Assembly: GCA_002495055.1 (NCBI GenBank)
Contig: DADR01000042.1
Span: forward strand, 105,559 to 123,927
Direction of reading: 5' to 3'
Origin: Methanoregula sp. UBA247
GTDB lineage: Archaea > Halobacteriota > Methanomicrobia > Methanomicrobiales > Methanospirillaceae
DNA length: 18,369 bases
The notes beneath the pieces are model-generated. The model was not told the DNA's origin, did no database searches, and worked only from the letters and a program-made list of their open reading frames with translations. Below, piece by piece: positions 1 to 6,431 of this stretch. The position numbers and the translations under genes were made by a program. Each line of letters opens with the position of its first letter. The stretch's first letter is position 1.

Positions 1-764
1 TCGAAAATGCCATCCGGGATGCAGTGCTCCTCCATTACGTGGGCATAAGGGTCGTACTCGTCCATGGCGGCGGTCCTGAGATCAGCGAGAAGATGAAGCA
101 GATGGGCAAGGAATCAGTCTTTGTCGGAGGACTCCGGGTCACCGATCAGGAGACCCTCGAGATCGCCCAGATGGTGCTCGTCGGTAAGATCAACGCAAAT
201 ATTGTCGCCCTCATTGCCAAGTGTGGTGCCCGTGGCGTGGGAATATCGGGGAGTGACGGGAACCTCATTCTTGCCCGGAAAATGGAGCGGCAGAAAGTTG
301 AGATTGGCGGTGTCCAGAAAGAGGTGGATCTGGGGCATGTTGGTGAGATCGAAGAGATCGATCCGGCACTCCTGAATACCCTGCTCGGCACGCAGTATAT
401 CCCTGTTGTCGCCCCGATTGCCATTGACCGGTATGGCGGGAGCCTGAATATCAATGCCGATACCGCTGCCGGCGATGTTGCGATCGCGCTCAAGGCGTAT
501 AAACTGGTCAATATGACTGATGTAGAAGGTGTGATGGACAAGGGAAGAACGAAAGTGTTCCGGAAACTCACAATTCCCGAAGCGCACGGGCTGCTGAAGT
601 CCGGCGCTATCGGTGAGGGGATGATCCCGAAAGTGAACTCGGTCATCAAAGCCGTGGAAAACGGGGTCTCTTTTGCCCATATCATTAACGGTAATGTCGA
701 GCACAACCTTATCCTCGAACTCTTCACAAAGGACGGGGTAGGCACGATGCTCTCCCTCAAATAA
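1..764 (+). CDS. argB: Acetylglutamate kinase, 3' part (5' end outside window)
   Basis: ArgB phosphorylates N-acetylglutamate with ATP, the second step of the cyclic or linear arginine pathway, in the cytoplasm. The reading frame is open from base 3 (E-N-A-I-R-D-A-V-L-L-H-Y), so the true start lies upstream; the GTG at 24 is an internal valine. Visible family marks are the glycine-rich nucleotide/phosphate loop LVHGGGPEIS near the new N-terminus, the substrate-binding NINADTAAGDVA region in the middle, and MTDVEGV with the C-terminal amino-acid-kinase fold through to the stop at 762-764. The part seen is about 253 residues of a family usually near 290, so only a few dozen residues are missing. 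It converges on the chorismate mutase gene. The call is firm; only the start is unknown. Confidence 0.95.
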   Translation, partial: ENAIRDAVLLHYVGIRVVLVHGGGPEISEKMKQMGKESVFVGGLRVTDQETLEIAQMVLVGKINANIVALIAKCGARGVGISGSDGNLILARKMERQKVEIGGVQKEVDLGHVGEIEEIDPALLNTLLGTQYIPVVAPIAIDRYGGSLNINADTAAGDVAIALKAYKLVNMTDVEGVMDKGRTKVFRKLTIPEAHGLLKSGAIGEGMIPKVNSVIKAVENGVSFAHIINGNVEHNLILELFTKDGVGTMLSLK

Positions 765-847
765 CTGTTTAGTACCGGACGCCGTCACTCAGGTATAGGA
801 TCTATTAACCGGCGCGATGGATGGAATAATCCAATTCAAAAGGTTTT

Positions 848-1132
848 TCAGGGAAGATTTCCGTCGCCCGAGCATTCACGTTGCCGCTCTTCGCTCATGG
901 CAATGAGGATCTCAAAGATCTTCTGGACAGATACGGCGTCAATGCGGCTCTCGACTGCCTGTTCATAGACCGATTCCAGCACCCCGGCAGCCCGCTCCTT
1001 GTCATGAATGGGGAGGCTGCGGGCAACCTTGATCTGTGCGATCTTTCCCGCCAGTTTCTGCCGCTGTGCAATGAGCCGTATGATCTCGGTATCCACCCGT
1101 GAGATCTCCGCTCGCACCGTGTCGAGAGACAT
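848..1132 (-). CDS. aroQ: Chorismate mutase, AroQ class, monofunctional
   Basis: Converts chorismate to prephenate for phenylalanine and tyrosine synthesis, in the cytoplasm. The 94-residue all-helical protein is the size of a free-standing AroQ domain. Candidate active-site residues by comparison with the E. coli P-protein domain are R7, R24, K35, D44 and R47. The position after R47 (E52 in E. coli) is alanine here, which is a guess from alignment by eye. I chose the ATG at 1132 because the family begins with a MSLDTVRAEI-like helix. The frame stays open to 1183, but that extension (rich in M and G) looks non-coding and would use up the divergent promoter region in front of the M50 gene at 1228. 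It converges with argB. Confidence 0.85.
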   Translation of the reverse strand: MSLDTVRAEISRVDTEIIRLIAQRQKLAGKIAQIKVARSLPIHDKERAAGVLESVYEQAVESRIDAVSVQKIFEILIAMSEERQRECSGDGNLP

Positions 1133-1227
1133 ACCATGTACATATCCGATATTTCTCATAAACATACCCATATGTCCAGACACGAAAACAGATAACAGGG
1201 AACCACCCTATCTGGTACGGTATTAGT

Positions 1228-1875
1228 ATGCTCGAACGGATTACACGGCGCGAGGAGGCAGACCTTTTTATTGCCTGGGTGGCAATCTCGCTCGCATTTA
1301 CGATTATCTTTCTCCGGAATTTCGGCCAGGCAGATGCCGTTACCGCTCTGATCTTCCTTGGGATCTCCCTCCTTACCGTGGGTATCGGGTTCATCCTCCA
1401 TGAGATGGCTCATAAATTTGTTGCCATCAGGTACGGGTTCTGGGCAGAGTTCCGGAAGGACAGTACTATGCTTGTTGTTGCCGTAGCACTGGCGGCGCTG
1501 GTCGGGGTTGTCTTTGCCGCCCCGGGAGCAACAGTAATCTACGATATCAAAGGCAGGGGGATAAGCCGGGAAGAGAACGGCTGGATATCTGCATCAGGGC
1601 CAATCATCAATCTGGTGCTCTGTCTTCCCTTTGCTGCGCTGTTCATCTATGGCGGGGCTGGAGCATCGATCCCAGGCAACATTATCACGATGATTGGTAT
1701 GGTCGGGTTTCAGGTTAACGCTATGATAGCCGCTTTCAACATGCTCCCGGTCAGCGTCCTTGATGGCAAAAAGGTGTTCGCATGGAACAAGGCCCTCTTC
1801 GCCGTCCTGATTCTTGCCGCATTCGGGGCACTTATTGTCTCATTATCTCCCGAGACCATTCTCAATCTCCTCTGA
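1228..1875 (+). CDS. M50 family (site-2-protease-like) membrane metallopeptidase
   Basis: A 215-residue polytopic membrane protein with the M50 intramembrane protease signature: HEMAH at residues 58-62 within the hydrophobic segment 41-65 (two zinc-binding histidines and the catalytic glutamate), and the third-ligand motif N-M-L-P-V-S-V-L-D-G at 171-180 (aspartate 179). Further hydrophobic segments lie near 16-30, 82-100, 126-145, 155-170 and 189-206. No PDZ or CBS domain is present, so this is the minimal archaeal form. Members cut transmembrane segments of substrate proteins, often in signalling; the substrate here is unknown. It is transcribed divergently from chorismate mutase, whose start is 95 bp away, and an oligo-T stretch follows the stop directly. 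Confidence 0.85.
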   Translation: MLERITRREEADLFIAWVAISLAFTIIFLRNFGQADAVTALIFLGISLLTVGIGFILHEMAHKFVAIRYGFWAEFRKDSTMLVVAVALAALVGVVFAAPGATVIYDIKGRGISREENGWISASGPIINLVLCLPFAALFIYGGAGASIPGNIITMIGMVGFQVNAMIAAFNMLPVSVLDGKKVFAWNKALFAVLILAAFGALIVSLSPETILNLL

Positions 1876-1877
1876 TC

Positions 1878-1883
1878 TTTTTT
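1878..1883 (+). terminator. Oligo-T terminator of the M50 gene
   Basis: A run of six T begins three bases after the M50 stop codon, in the 36-bp convergent gap before the isf gene. Archaeal RNA polymerase terminates at short T-runs without a hairpin; no stem is visible. Confidence 0.45.
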
Positions 1884-1911
1884 CCTGCAGTTATCATGGA
1901 ATGCTGTCCCT

Positions 1912-2532
1912 TCATGCAGGCTGTGCGGCATCTTTTTGCATCTTTTCCAGCAGGGCAACAACGTTTTGGCCTTTTTCAAAGGCTTCCTTTAATGCCGTCG
2001 GGTGGTTCCTGATGCCCTTGTATTCATCCATATTATTTGCGATGATATTATCATAATATTCAAAACCGGTTCCGTTAAAGATGGCGGTGATCGCCGGAAA
2101 GGCGCCGTCAAAGACATGGTCCCAGTTCTGCCCGGCAGTCGAGATGAAGAGCCCCTTGTGGCGCCTGATATGGTCATCGGTAAAATAGAGGGTTTTGAAA
2201 ATAAATTTTCGCGCCCAGAGGAACTGGCCGCGGTCAATGAATCCCTTGAGTTCCGCAGTGATGCCCATGGTGTAGATGGGGGATGCAATGGCAAGGCAGT
2301 CGCATTTCAGGACCTTATCGAACAGGACGATCGCATCATCCCTGACCACGCATTCACCGCTCTTATGGCAGGCATTGCATCCCCGGCATGGCGCGTAATC
2401 CAGGTCCTTAAGCACCACTTTCTCGATTTCGGCCCCGGTTGTTTTTGCCCCATCAAGGAAACTGTCCAGCAGGGTCTCCGTGTTACCGTGACGGTGGGGA
2501 CTGCCGGAAATGCCAAGAACGCTGATGGACAT
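1912..2532 (-). CDS. Iron-sulfur flavoprotein (Isf family), copy 1
   Basis: A 206-residue flavodoxin-fold FMN protein of the Isf type known from Methanosarcina thermophila. There, an FMN and a [4Fe-4S] cluster pass electrons from ferredoxin, and the protein reduces O2 and H2O2. The N-terminus carries the FMN phosphate loop GSPHRHGNTET (residues 10-20). The compact cluster motif C-x2-C-x2-C-x5-C is intact: C49, C52, C55, C61. The region ASPIYTMGITAELKGFIDR near residues 83-101 is typical of NADPH-dependent FMN reductase folds. It starts 7 bp after the stop of isf copy 2, and a GAGGT ribosome site overlaps that stop, so the two genes are co-transcribed. Oxygen detoxification is a family-based inference; other Isf members may have different acceptors. 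Confidence 0.88.
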   Translation of the reverse strand: MSISVLGISGSPHRHGNTETLLDSFLDGAKTTGAEIEKVVLKDLDYAPCRGCNACHKSGECVVRDDAIVLFDKVLKCDCLAIASPIYTMGITAELKGFIDRGQFLWARKFIFKTLYFTDDHIRRHKGLFISTAGQNWDHVFDGAFPAITAIFNGTGFEYYDNIIANNMDEYKGIRNHPTALKEAFEKGQNVVALLEKMQKDAAQPA

Positions 2533-2539
2533 GGAGACC

Positions 2540-3154
2540 TCAGGGTGAAAGACGTTTTTTGATCTCGGCGATCACGGTTGCCCCGAGTTTTTCGGCATCC
2601 GTCTTCGCGGTCGGGTGGTTCAGGATTGCACCCTTCTCATCAACGTTGTTGACCATCAGGTAGTTGATGTCCCTGTTCTTTACCTCAATCACCGCAAAAA
2701 AGCATTTCACCGAAGGGATTGCGGCATCGAACACATAGCTCCAGTTCTGCCCTGCGGTCGAGAGGAAAATACCCAGCCGTTTCCCCTTTCGCTCCGCAGG
2801 CACGACCGGCAGCTTCAGCACGTACTTCCGTGACGTGAAGACCTGTGCCCGGTCGATCAGCACTTTCGCCTGTGCCGCGATACCCATGCAGAAGATCGGG
2901 GCTGCAAGGACAATGATGTCCGCTTCGATGATCTTGTCATGGACGATATCCATGCCATCCCGCTGCACGCACCGGTTGAGTTTCTGGCAGGCATTGCAGC
3001 CTTTGCAGGGATTGATATCCGCCTCGGTCAGGGCGATTTTTTCCACCATGACACCGGGATCCTGCGCCATGGCTGCGAGTACCCAGTCGAGCAGTGTCTC
3101 AGAGTTCCCGTTCCGGCGCGGGCTGCCGGCAAACGCGAGGACCTTGATTGGCAT
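2540..3154 (-). CDS. Iron-sulfur flavoprotein (Isf family), copy 2
   Basis: A 204-residue paralogue of the gene just downstream, with the same order of parts: FMN loop GSPRRNGNSET at 10-20, cluster cysteines C50, C53, C56, C62 (C-x2-C-x2-C-x5-C), a PIFCMGI segment, and the motif LSTAGQNWSYVFDAAIP, which closely matches its neighbour. The divergence is substantial, so this is an old duplication rather than a recent one. Isf proteins work as homodimers or higher oligomers, so two co-expressed paralogues could form a hetero-oligomer (inference). It is the first gene of the pair and has its own TATA-like element at 3177-3187. The leader is very short and no strong ribosome site is visible before the ATG at 3154. 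Confidence 0.88.
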   Translation of the reverse strand: MPIKVLAFAGSPRRNGNSETLLDWVLAAMAQDPGVMVEKIALTEADINPCKGCNACQKLNRCVQRDGMDIVHDKIIEADIIVLAAPIFCMGIAAQAKVLIDRAQVFTSRKYVLKLPVVPAERKGKRLGIFLSTAGQNWSYVFDAAIPSVKCFFAVIEVKNRDINYLMVNNVDEKGAILNHPTAKTDAEKLGATVIAEIKKRLSP

Positions 3155-3176
3155 AGCAGTTTTCTTGGAGCGGGAC

Positions 3177-3187
3177 GGTATAATACC
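3177..3187 (-). promoter_or_regulatory. TATA box of the isf pair
   Basis: GGTATTATACC on the minus strand, centred 28 nt before the isf copy 2 ATG, with purine-rich AAAACCAAGG as a possible BRE upstream. It is also a perfect 5+1+5 palindrome. The spacing would give a nearly leaderless transcript. It suggests that isf2-isf1 can be transcribed apart from the AhpD-like gene upstream. Confidence 0.5.
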
Positions 3188-3318
3188 TTGGTTTTTGACC
3201 AGCGCCGCTATGCAGGAAAAAGAGGGGAAGAAAATTTACAGCGGGGATACATCCTGGTCGTCCAAAACCGGCCGGCTGCGTCATCCCTCTGGTTTTCTTG
3301 GACGATCCTCCAACCCCG

Positions 3319-3708
3319 CTATTTCATCACTTCATCGAGCTGGGCCTTGCCGTACACGTAAGCCGGCATACCGGAGAGGAGGAACGTCACCCGAAGCGCC
3401 TCTTCTACCTCGGCCTTCGTCACGCCAAGGTTTGCAGCGCCGGCCAGCTGTGCCCGGACTGCGTGCTGGTCACGCAGGGCTGCAGCAATGGCAATGGCGA
3501 TCAGTTTCTTGGTCTTCTTCGAAAGCTTGCCGTCGTCCCAGATGTGCTGCTCGAACCTCATGACGAGGTTGAACATCTCCGGCTCGTTTGTTGTCAGCTC
3601 CTTGAAGAACTTCGGCACTTTACCGATCTTCTTCTCAAGGCTCTTCAGATCCCTGTCTGCTGCCTTCCTGACCGCAGGCTTTTTCGCTGCTGTTTTTTTT
3701 GCTGCCAT
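3319..3708 (-). CDS. Carboxymuconolactone decarboxylase (AhpD-like) family protein lacking cysteines
   Basis: A 129-residue protein with the CMD/AhpD helical fold: KVPKFFKELTTNEPEMF around 30-46, KLSKKTKKLIAIAIAAAL at 61-78, and the hallmark segment E-V-E-E-A-L-R-V-T-F-L-L-S-G-M-P at 100-115. In redox-active members the second helix carries C-x2-C; here that place reads R-D-Q-H-A-V-R and the whole protein has no cysteine, so AhpD-type peroxidase chemistry is not possible as normally drawn. The first 18 residues form a lysine/alanine tail (AAKKTAAKKPAVRKAA) like a histone H1 tail. I chose the ATG at 3708 because GGAG lies just upstream and the desulforedoxin stop is 4 nt away. An ATG five codons upstream is less likely because it lies inside the desulforedoxin gene. 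Confidence 0.8.
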   Translation of the reverse strand: MAAKKTAAKKPAVRKAADRDLKSLEKKIGKVPKFFKELTTNEPEMFNLVMRFEQHIWDDGKLSKKTKKLIAIAIAAALRDQHAVRAQLAGAANLGVTKAEVEEALRVTFLLSGMPAYVYGKAQLDEVMK

Positions 3709-3712
3709 AATC

Positions 3713-3838
3713 CTACTCCACAAGTACCATGGGTTCGCCGCAGCAGATCAGTTCTCCGCCGCCGGCCTCTTTAACCACGACAACGTTACCGCAGATCTCG
3801 CACTTGAAAACCTGCCCTTCTTTTGATACATTCACCAT
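3713..3838 (-). CDS. Desulforedoxin (stand-alone, 41 aa)
   Basis: A small gene encoding 41 residues. It matches the desulforedoxin fold, which also forms the N-terminal domain of class I desulfoferrodoxin: GQVFKCEICGNVV, then a glycine-rich AGGGELICCGEPM. Iron ligands are C13, C16, C33 and C34 (C-x2-C and adjacent C-C), forming a distorted rubredoxin-type Fe(Cys)4 centre. Known stand-alone desulforedoxin of Desulfovibrio gigas is about 36 residues and dimeric. There is no superoxide reductase domain behind it: the next ORF is the AhpD-like protein, 4 nt downstream. A strong GGGAGGAG ribosome site precedes the ATG. Probable role: one-electron carrier for the neighbouring redox proteins (inference). 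Confidence 0.88.
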   Translation of the reverse strand: MVNVSKEGQVFKCEICGNVVVVKEAGGGELICCGEPMVLVE

Positions 3839-3948
3839 ATCCGCTCCTCCCGTGTGCCGGAAAGTCCTGGCACTGAACGCCCGGATGCAACTGCAGGATC
3901 TTGATGGCGTTCATCACCAGTGTTCATCTGGCGGTACGCTTGCCTCTG

Positions 3949-3955
3949 AAAAAAA
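3949..3955 (-). terminator. Oligo-T terminator of the zinc-ribbon gene
   Basis: On the minus strand a run of seven T begins 5 nt past the zinc-ribbon stop codon. It suggests that this gene ends its own transcript and that desulforedoxin-CMD starts separately, although no clear TATA box is visible in 3839-3948. Confidence 0.45.
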
Positions 3956-3959
3956 TGAA

Positions 3960-4190
3960 TCAGATGTTGCTCTTACCGCGTTTTGGCGGATTTTTGGCAT
4001 CCTCCGGGGTCTTGATGTCCGGCCGGATGTGGGTCATCGGGAAGCACTGGTACTCTTCACAGGCACAGGACGGGCATTTCCGGAGATCCTGCTCGCTCTT
4101 GTCAAGGGTCAGTTCTTTTCCGCAGTCGAGACAAACATATTTGCCGGGGCCGACTTTCTGTCCTGCGCTGTAGGTTTTTTGTTCAGGCAT
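3960..4190 (-). CDS. Small zinc-ribbon protein
   Basis: A 76-residue protein with two C-x2-C knuckles, C20/C23 and C39/C42, in the context GKYVCLDCGKEL and LRKCPSCACEEYQ. Two more cysteines at 44 and 49 are outside the usual ribbon. The tail after residue 52 is charged and probably disordered. The spacing fits a rubredoxin-like or zinc-ribbon metal site; without a rubredoxin-type C-x2-C-G-Y pattern, zinc is more likely than iron. Function is unknown. It lies upstream of desulforedoxin on the same strand and is divergent from the third flavoprotein. A TATA-like element at 4224-4230 supports the start at 4190. Confidence 0.75.
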   Translation of the reverse strand: MPEQKTYSAGQKVGPGKYVCLDCGKELTLDKSEQDLRKCPSCACEEYQCFPMTHIRPDIKTPEDAKNPPKRGKSNI

Positions 4191-4223
4191 TTATTACACC
4201 AAAATTCTCATTCACGTGAAAGA

Positions 4224-4230
4224 TATATAT
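4224..4230 (-). promoter_or_regulatory. TATA box of the zinc-ribbon gene
   Basis: An ATATATA stretch on the minus strand, about 34-40 nt before the ATG at 4190, at a distance normal for an archaeal promoter with a leader of roughly 10 nt. Confidence 0.45.
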
Positions 4231-4284
4231 GGGTTGTGTTCGTGCACTCCCGGACACCCCATCCACGGTTCTGCACTCCAAAAG

Positions 4285-4290
4285 TATATT
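4285..4290 (+). promoter_or_regulatory. TATA box of the third flavoprotein gene
   Basis: The sequence AAAAGTATATTG ends 25 nt before the ATG at 4315. This fits a leaderless or nearly leaderless transcript and supports that start over the open frame that reaches back to 4216. Confidence 0.45.
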
Positions 4291-4314
4291 GCGTCTTTTT
4301 TCATACGGTGTAGT

Positions 4315-4908
4315 ATGACCAGACACGTGATCGGTCTTCTCGGCAGTCCCCTCCCGGAGGGGAACACGGCCCTCCTTCTGGACCGGGCTCTCCAGGGGGC
4401 CGCAGCTGCCGGCTGCACGGTTGAGAAGATCGTGGTGAACAACCTGGATTTCCAGGCATGCATGGAGCTGATGTTCTGCACCGGGCACGAGACCTGTATC
4501 ATGGATGACGACATGCAGGAAATGTACCGGAAATTCCGGGATATGGACGGCCTCATCATTGCAACGCCGGTCATGACCATGGGGATACCCGGAAAACTGA
4601 AATCGTTCATGGACCGCTTCCAGGTCTTTTTCATGGCCAAGTACCTGCGGAACCAGCCGCTGGTCGCTGCCGACAGGAAAGTGCGGAGAAGATCCCTGGT
4701 CATCTGCATCGCCGGTATGAATATCCCGGAGGTGTTCATCGGTGTGAAACTGACCCTCCGGGCATTCCTCGATATCATCGACTGCCGCTCTGCGGATGAA
4801 CTTCTCATCAGCGACATGGATACCATCCGCGATATCCGGACCCGGCAGGATCTTCTCGATGCGGCGTATGCCAAAGGACGGTCCCTCGGCGAAGCCCTTG
4901 CAGAGTAA
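4315..4908 (+). CDS. Isf-like flavodoxin-fold protein with an incomplete cluster motif
   Basis: A 197-residue member of the same family as the two minus-strand isf genes: FMN loop GSPLPEGNTAL at 10-20, ATPVMTMGIPGKLKSFMDR in the middle, and CIAGMNIPEVFIG where the paralogues have STAGQNWDHVFDG. The cluster motif aligns position for position but reads C49-x2-L52-x2-C55-x5-C61, so the second of the four ligands is leucine. It may bind FMN alone, or hold a cluster with an outside or non-cysteine ligand (inference). I chose the ATG at 4315 because the family starts with a short strand before GSP, and the 33 residues upstream (4216-4314) cover the promoter. It is divergent from the zinc-ribbon gene and converges on radC. 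Confidence 0.82.
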   Translation: MTRHVIGLLGSPLPEGNTALLLDRALQGAAAAGCTVEKIVVNNLDFQACMELMFCTGHETCIMDDDMQEMYRKFRDMDGLIIATPVMTMGIPGKLKSFMDRFQVFFMAKYLRNQPLVAADRKVRRRSLVICIAGMNIPEVFIGVKLTLRAFLDIIDCRSADELLISDMDTIRDIRTRQDLLDAAYAKGRSLGEALAE

Positions 4909-5053
4909 GGAGCGAAGATGCCTGGGACACCCCGGTCATCTGTCTGTCAAGGACGGCATACCTTCCACTATACTGAGACGGTGTCCGGAACATTACCGTT
5001 CAGCCCGGATACCGGTGTGGTCCTGTGACAATATCCTCTTTTCCCGAATTTTG

Positions 5054-5060
5054 AAAAAAA
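5054..5060 (-). terminator. Oligo-T terminator of radC
   Basis: A run of seven T on the minus strand starts 5 nt past the radC stop. It serves the convergent gap between radC and the third flavoprotein. Confidence 0.5.
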
Positions 5061-5065
5061 GCAGA

Positions 5066-5731
5066 TCAGACGAGTCCCCGCTCTCTCATGCTCACGTGGC
5101 CGGTCCGAGTGACGATGATATGATCGATCAACTGGATACCGAGAATGGAGCCGGCCTCCTTCAGCTGGGTGGTGATGGCGATATCCTGGCTGCTGGGCTC
5201 CAGGGAACCTGACGGGTGGTTATGCACGCAGATGACCGATGCCGCCCGGTCCGTGATGGCATCGGCAAAGACCTCGCGGGGGTGAACGAGGCTGTGGTTA
5301 AGCAGCCCGACCGTGATAACCCGGTTCCCGAGCACCTCGCCGGCGCCATTCAGGGCAATGCAGACAAAATGTTCCTGCCGTTTCTCCCGCAGGTGTGCAA
5401 CAAGCGGGAGGATGTCTTCCGGTCTCGTCACTCTTTCTCCCTTGTCTTTTGAACCGAAATAACGTCGGCCCAACTCGAAACAGGACATGATCTGGGAAGC
5501 TTTCGTGGGGCCGATACCCTCTATCGATTGCAGATCCTTATAACCGATAGCGTTCCCCCGCTCGATCACGAGCCGGGTGATATCTTTTGAAATTTCCCGG
5601 ACATCCCGGCTCCTTGTGCCCCGGCCGATGATCGCCTCGATCAATTCCGTATCAGAAAGAGCAGACGCCCCTTTGCTGGCGATTTTTTCCCGCGGCCGGT
5701 CCCTCTGCGGCACGTCCTTCATTTTTTTCAT
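5066..5731 (-). CDS. radC: RadC family JAB/MPN-domain protein
   Basis: A 221-residue protein of the RadC (UPF0758) family. The N-terminal part (about 1-90) has the conserved RPREKI start and a helix-hairpin-helix IEGIGPTKASQI at 70-81. The C-terminal JAB domain has the metal site H170-x-H172-P-S-G with D183 (H-x-H-x10-D). The old DNA-repair assignment of RadC has been withdrawn for E. coli, and the biochemical role is still unclear; a metal-dependent hydrolase or DNA-binding function is inferred from the domains. The frame stays open to 6190, but that extension is not family-like and runs through the rubrerythrin promoter. GGAGAG lies just before the ATG at 5731, which I therefore chose. Confidence 0.9.
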   Translation of the reverse strand: MKKMKDVPQRDRPREKIASKGASALSDTELIEAIIGRGTRSRDVREISKDITRLVIERGNAIGYKDLQSIEGIGPTKASQIMSCFELGRRYFGSKDKGERVTRPEDILPLVAHLREKRQEHFVCIALNGAGEVLGNRVITVGLLNHSLVHPREVFADAITDRAASVICVHNHPSGSLEPSSQDIAITTQLKEAGSILGIQLIDHIIVTRTGHVSMRERGLV

Positions 5732-5759
5732 AGTGGCTCTCCGGATCGTATTGACCGCT

Positions 5760-5774
5760 GTTCCCCGCGGGAAC
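5760..5774. promoter_or_regulatory. Palindrome in the radC leader
   Basis: GTTCCC-CGC-GGGAAC, a 6+3+6 palindrome 29 nt upstream of the radC ATG. A TATA-like AATAAAAAAG on the minus strand around 5813-5826 would place it inside the transcript leader. It could be an operator or a small RNA hairpin; no known regulator is recognised. Confidence 0.25.
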
Positions 5775-5894
5775 TGCTGTATGAGAGATGTGTATGCACT
5801 GCGGCAAAAATGTTTCTTTTTTATTCTCATTTCATTATCCCATTGAAAATATACCACCATCAGCCCGGAAAATTCCCGGATGCCCCATGAAGAA

Positions 5895-5902
5895 TCTTTA
5901 AG
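5895..5902 (+). promoter_or_regulatory. TATA-like box of rubrerythrin
   Basis: GAATCTTTAAGACC lies about 26-33 nt before the rubrerythrin ATG, in keeping with a leaderless or short-leader archaeal transcript. The match to a consensus TATA box is weak. Confidence 0.35.
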
Positions 5903-5927
5903 ACCCGTCTCTCCATACCATTCTGTC

Positions 5928-6431
5928 ATGGCAACAACAGAGAACGCAAAAGAAGCACTGGCCGGGGAATCCCAGGCGAACCGGAAATACCTGGCATTCT
6001 CAGAAAAAGCAGCAGAAGAAGGGTTCAGGAACGTGGCGGTCCTTTTCAAGGCTGCATCTGAAGCGGAAGCGATCCATGCAAAGAAGCTCTTAAAAGTGCT
6101 CTCAACCATCGGATCGACCGAGAAGAACCTCGAGGCGGGCATCTCGGGAGAGACGCACGAGTTCACGACGATGTACCCGGAGTTCATCAAGGGAGCTGAA
6201 GCGGAGAAACGGACTGATGCCCTCCTTGCGTTTACCCATGCAATGAAGGCGGAAGAAGTCCATGCCGGTCTTTACCAGAAAGCCCTTGCTGCAATAAAAG
6301 CCGGCCATGATCTCGGCAGGGAGAAGATATTCTTGTGCCCGATATGCGGAAACATTGAGGTGGGCAAGGTCCCGGACAAGTGCCCGATATGCGCTGTTTT
6401 TGGAAAACAGTTCCGGGAAATTACCTTATAA
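5928..6431 (+). CDS. Rubrerythrin
   Basis: A 167-residue protein with a ferritin-like di-iron domain followed by a rubredoxin-like domain; reduces H2O2 to water in anaerobes. Di-iron ligand candidates are E14, E47-x2-H50, E91 or E93, and E109-x2-H112. The C-terminal Fe(Cys)4 site is C137-x2-C140 and C152-x2-C155, in the context FLCPICGNIEVGKVPDKCPIC. This short second domain directly after the four-helix bundle is the classical architecture. I chose the ATG at 5928; the open frame back to 5880 adds a proline-rich stretch across the promoter. It is divergent from radC and overlaps the convergent LamG gene by six bases at the stop codons. Confidence 0.95.
   Translation: MATTENAKEALAGESQANRKYLAFSEKAAEEGFRNVAVLFKAASEAEAIHAKKLLKVLSTIGSTEKNLEAGISGETHEFTTMYPEFIKGAEAEKRTDALLAFTHAMKAEEVHAGLYQKALAAIKAGHDLGREKIFLCPICGNIEVGKVPDKCPICAVFGKQFREITL

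Noticed and set aside
114..788. Long minus-strand frames opposite argB (224 and 204 codons)
   Set aside because: Shadow frames of a clear argB; no family features.
4212..4874. 220-codon minus-strand frame opposite the third flavoprotein
   Set aside because: Serine/arginine-rich shadow of a well-supported flavoprotein gene.
5732..6190. N-terminal extension of radC by 153 codons
   Set aside because: It lies opposite the rubrerythrin promoter and coding start, and RadC proteins begin near RPREKI; a good ribosome site precedes 5731.
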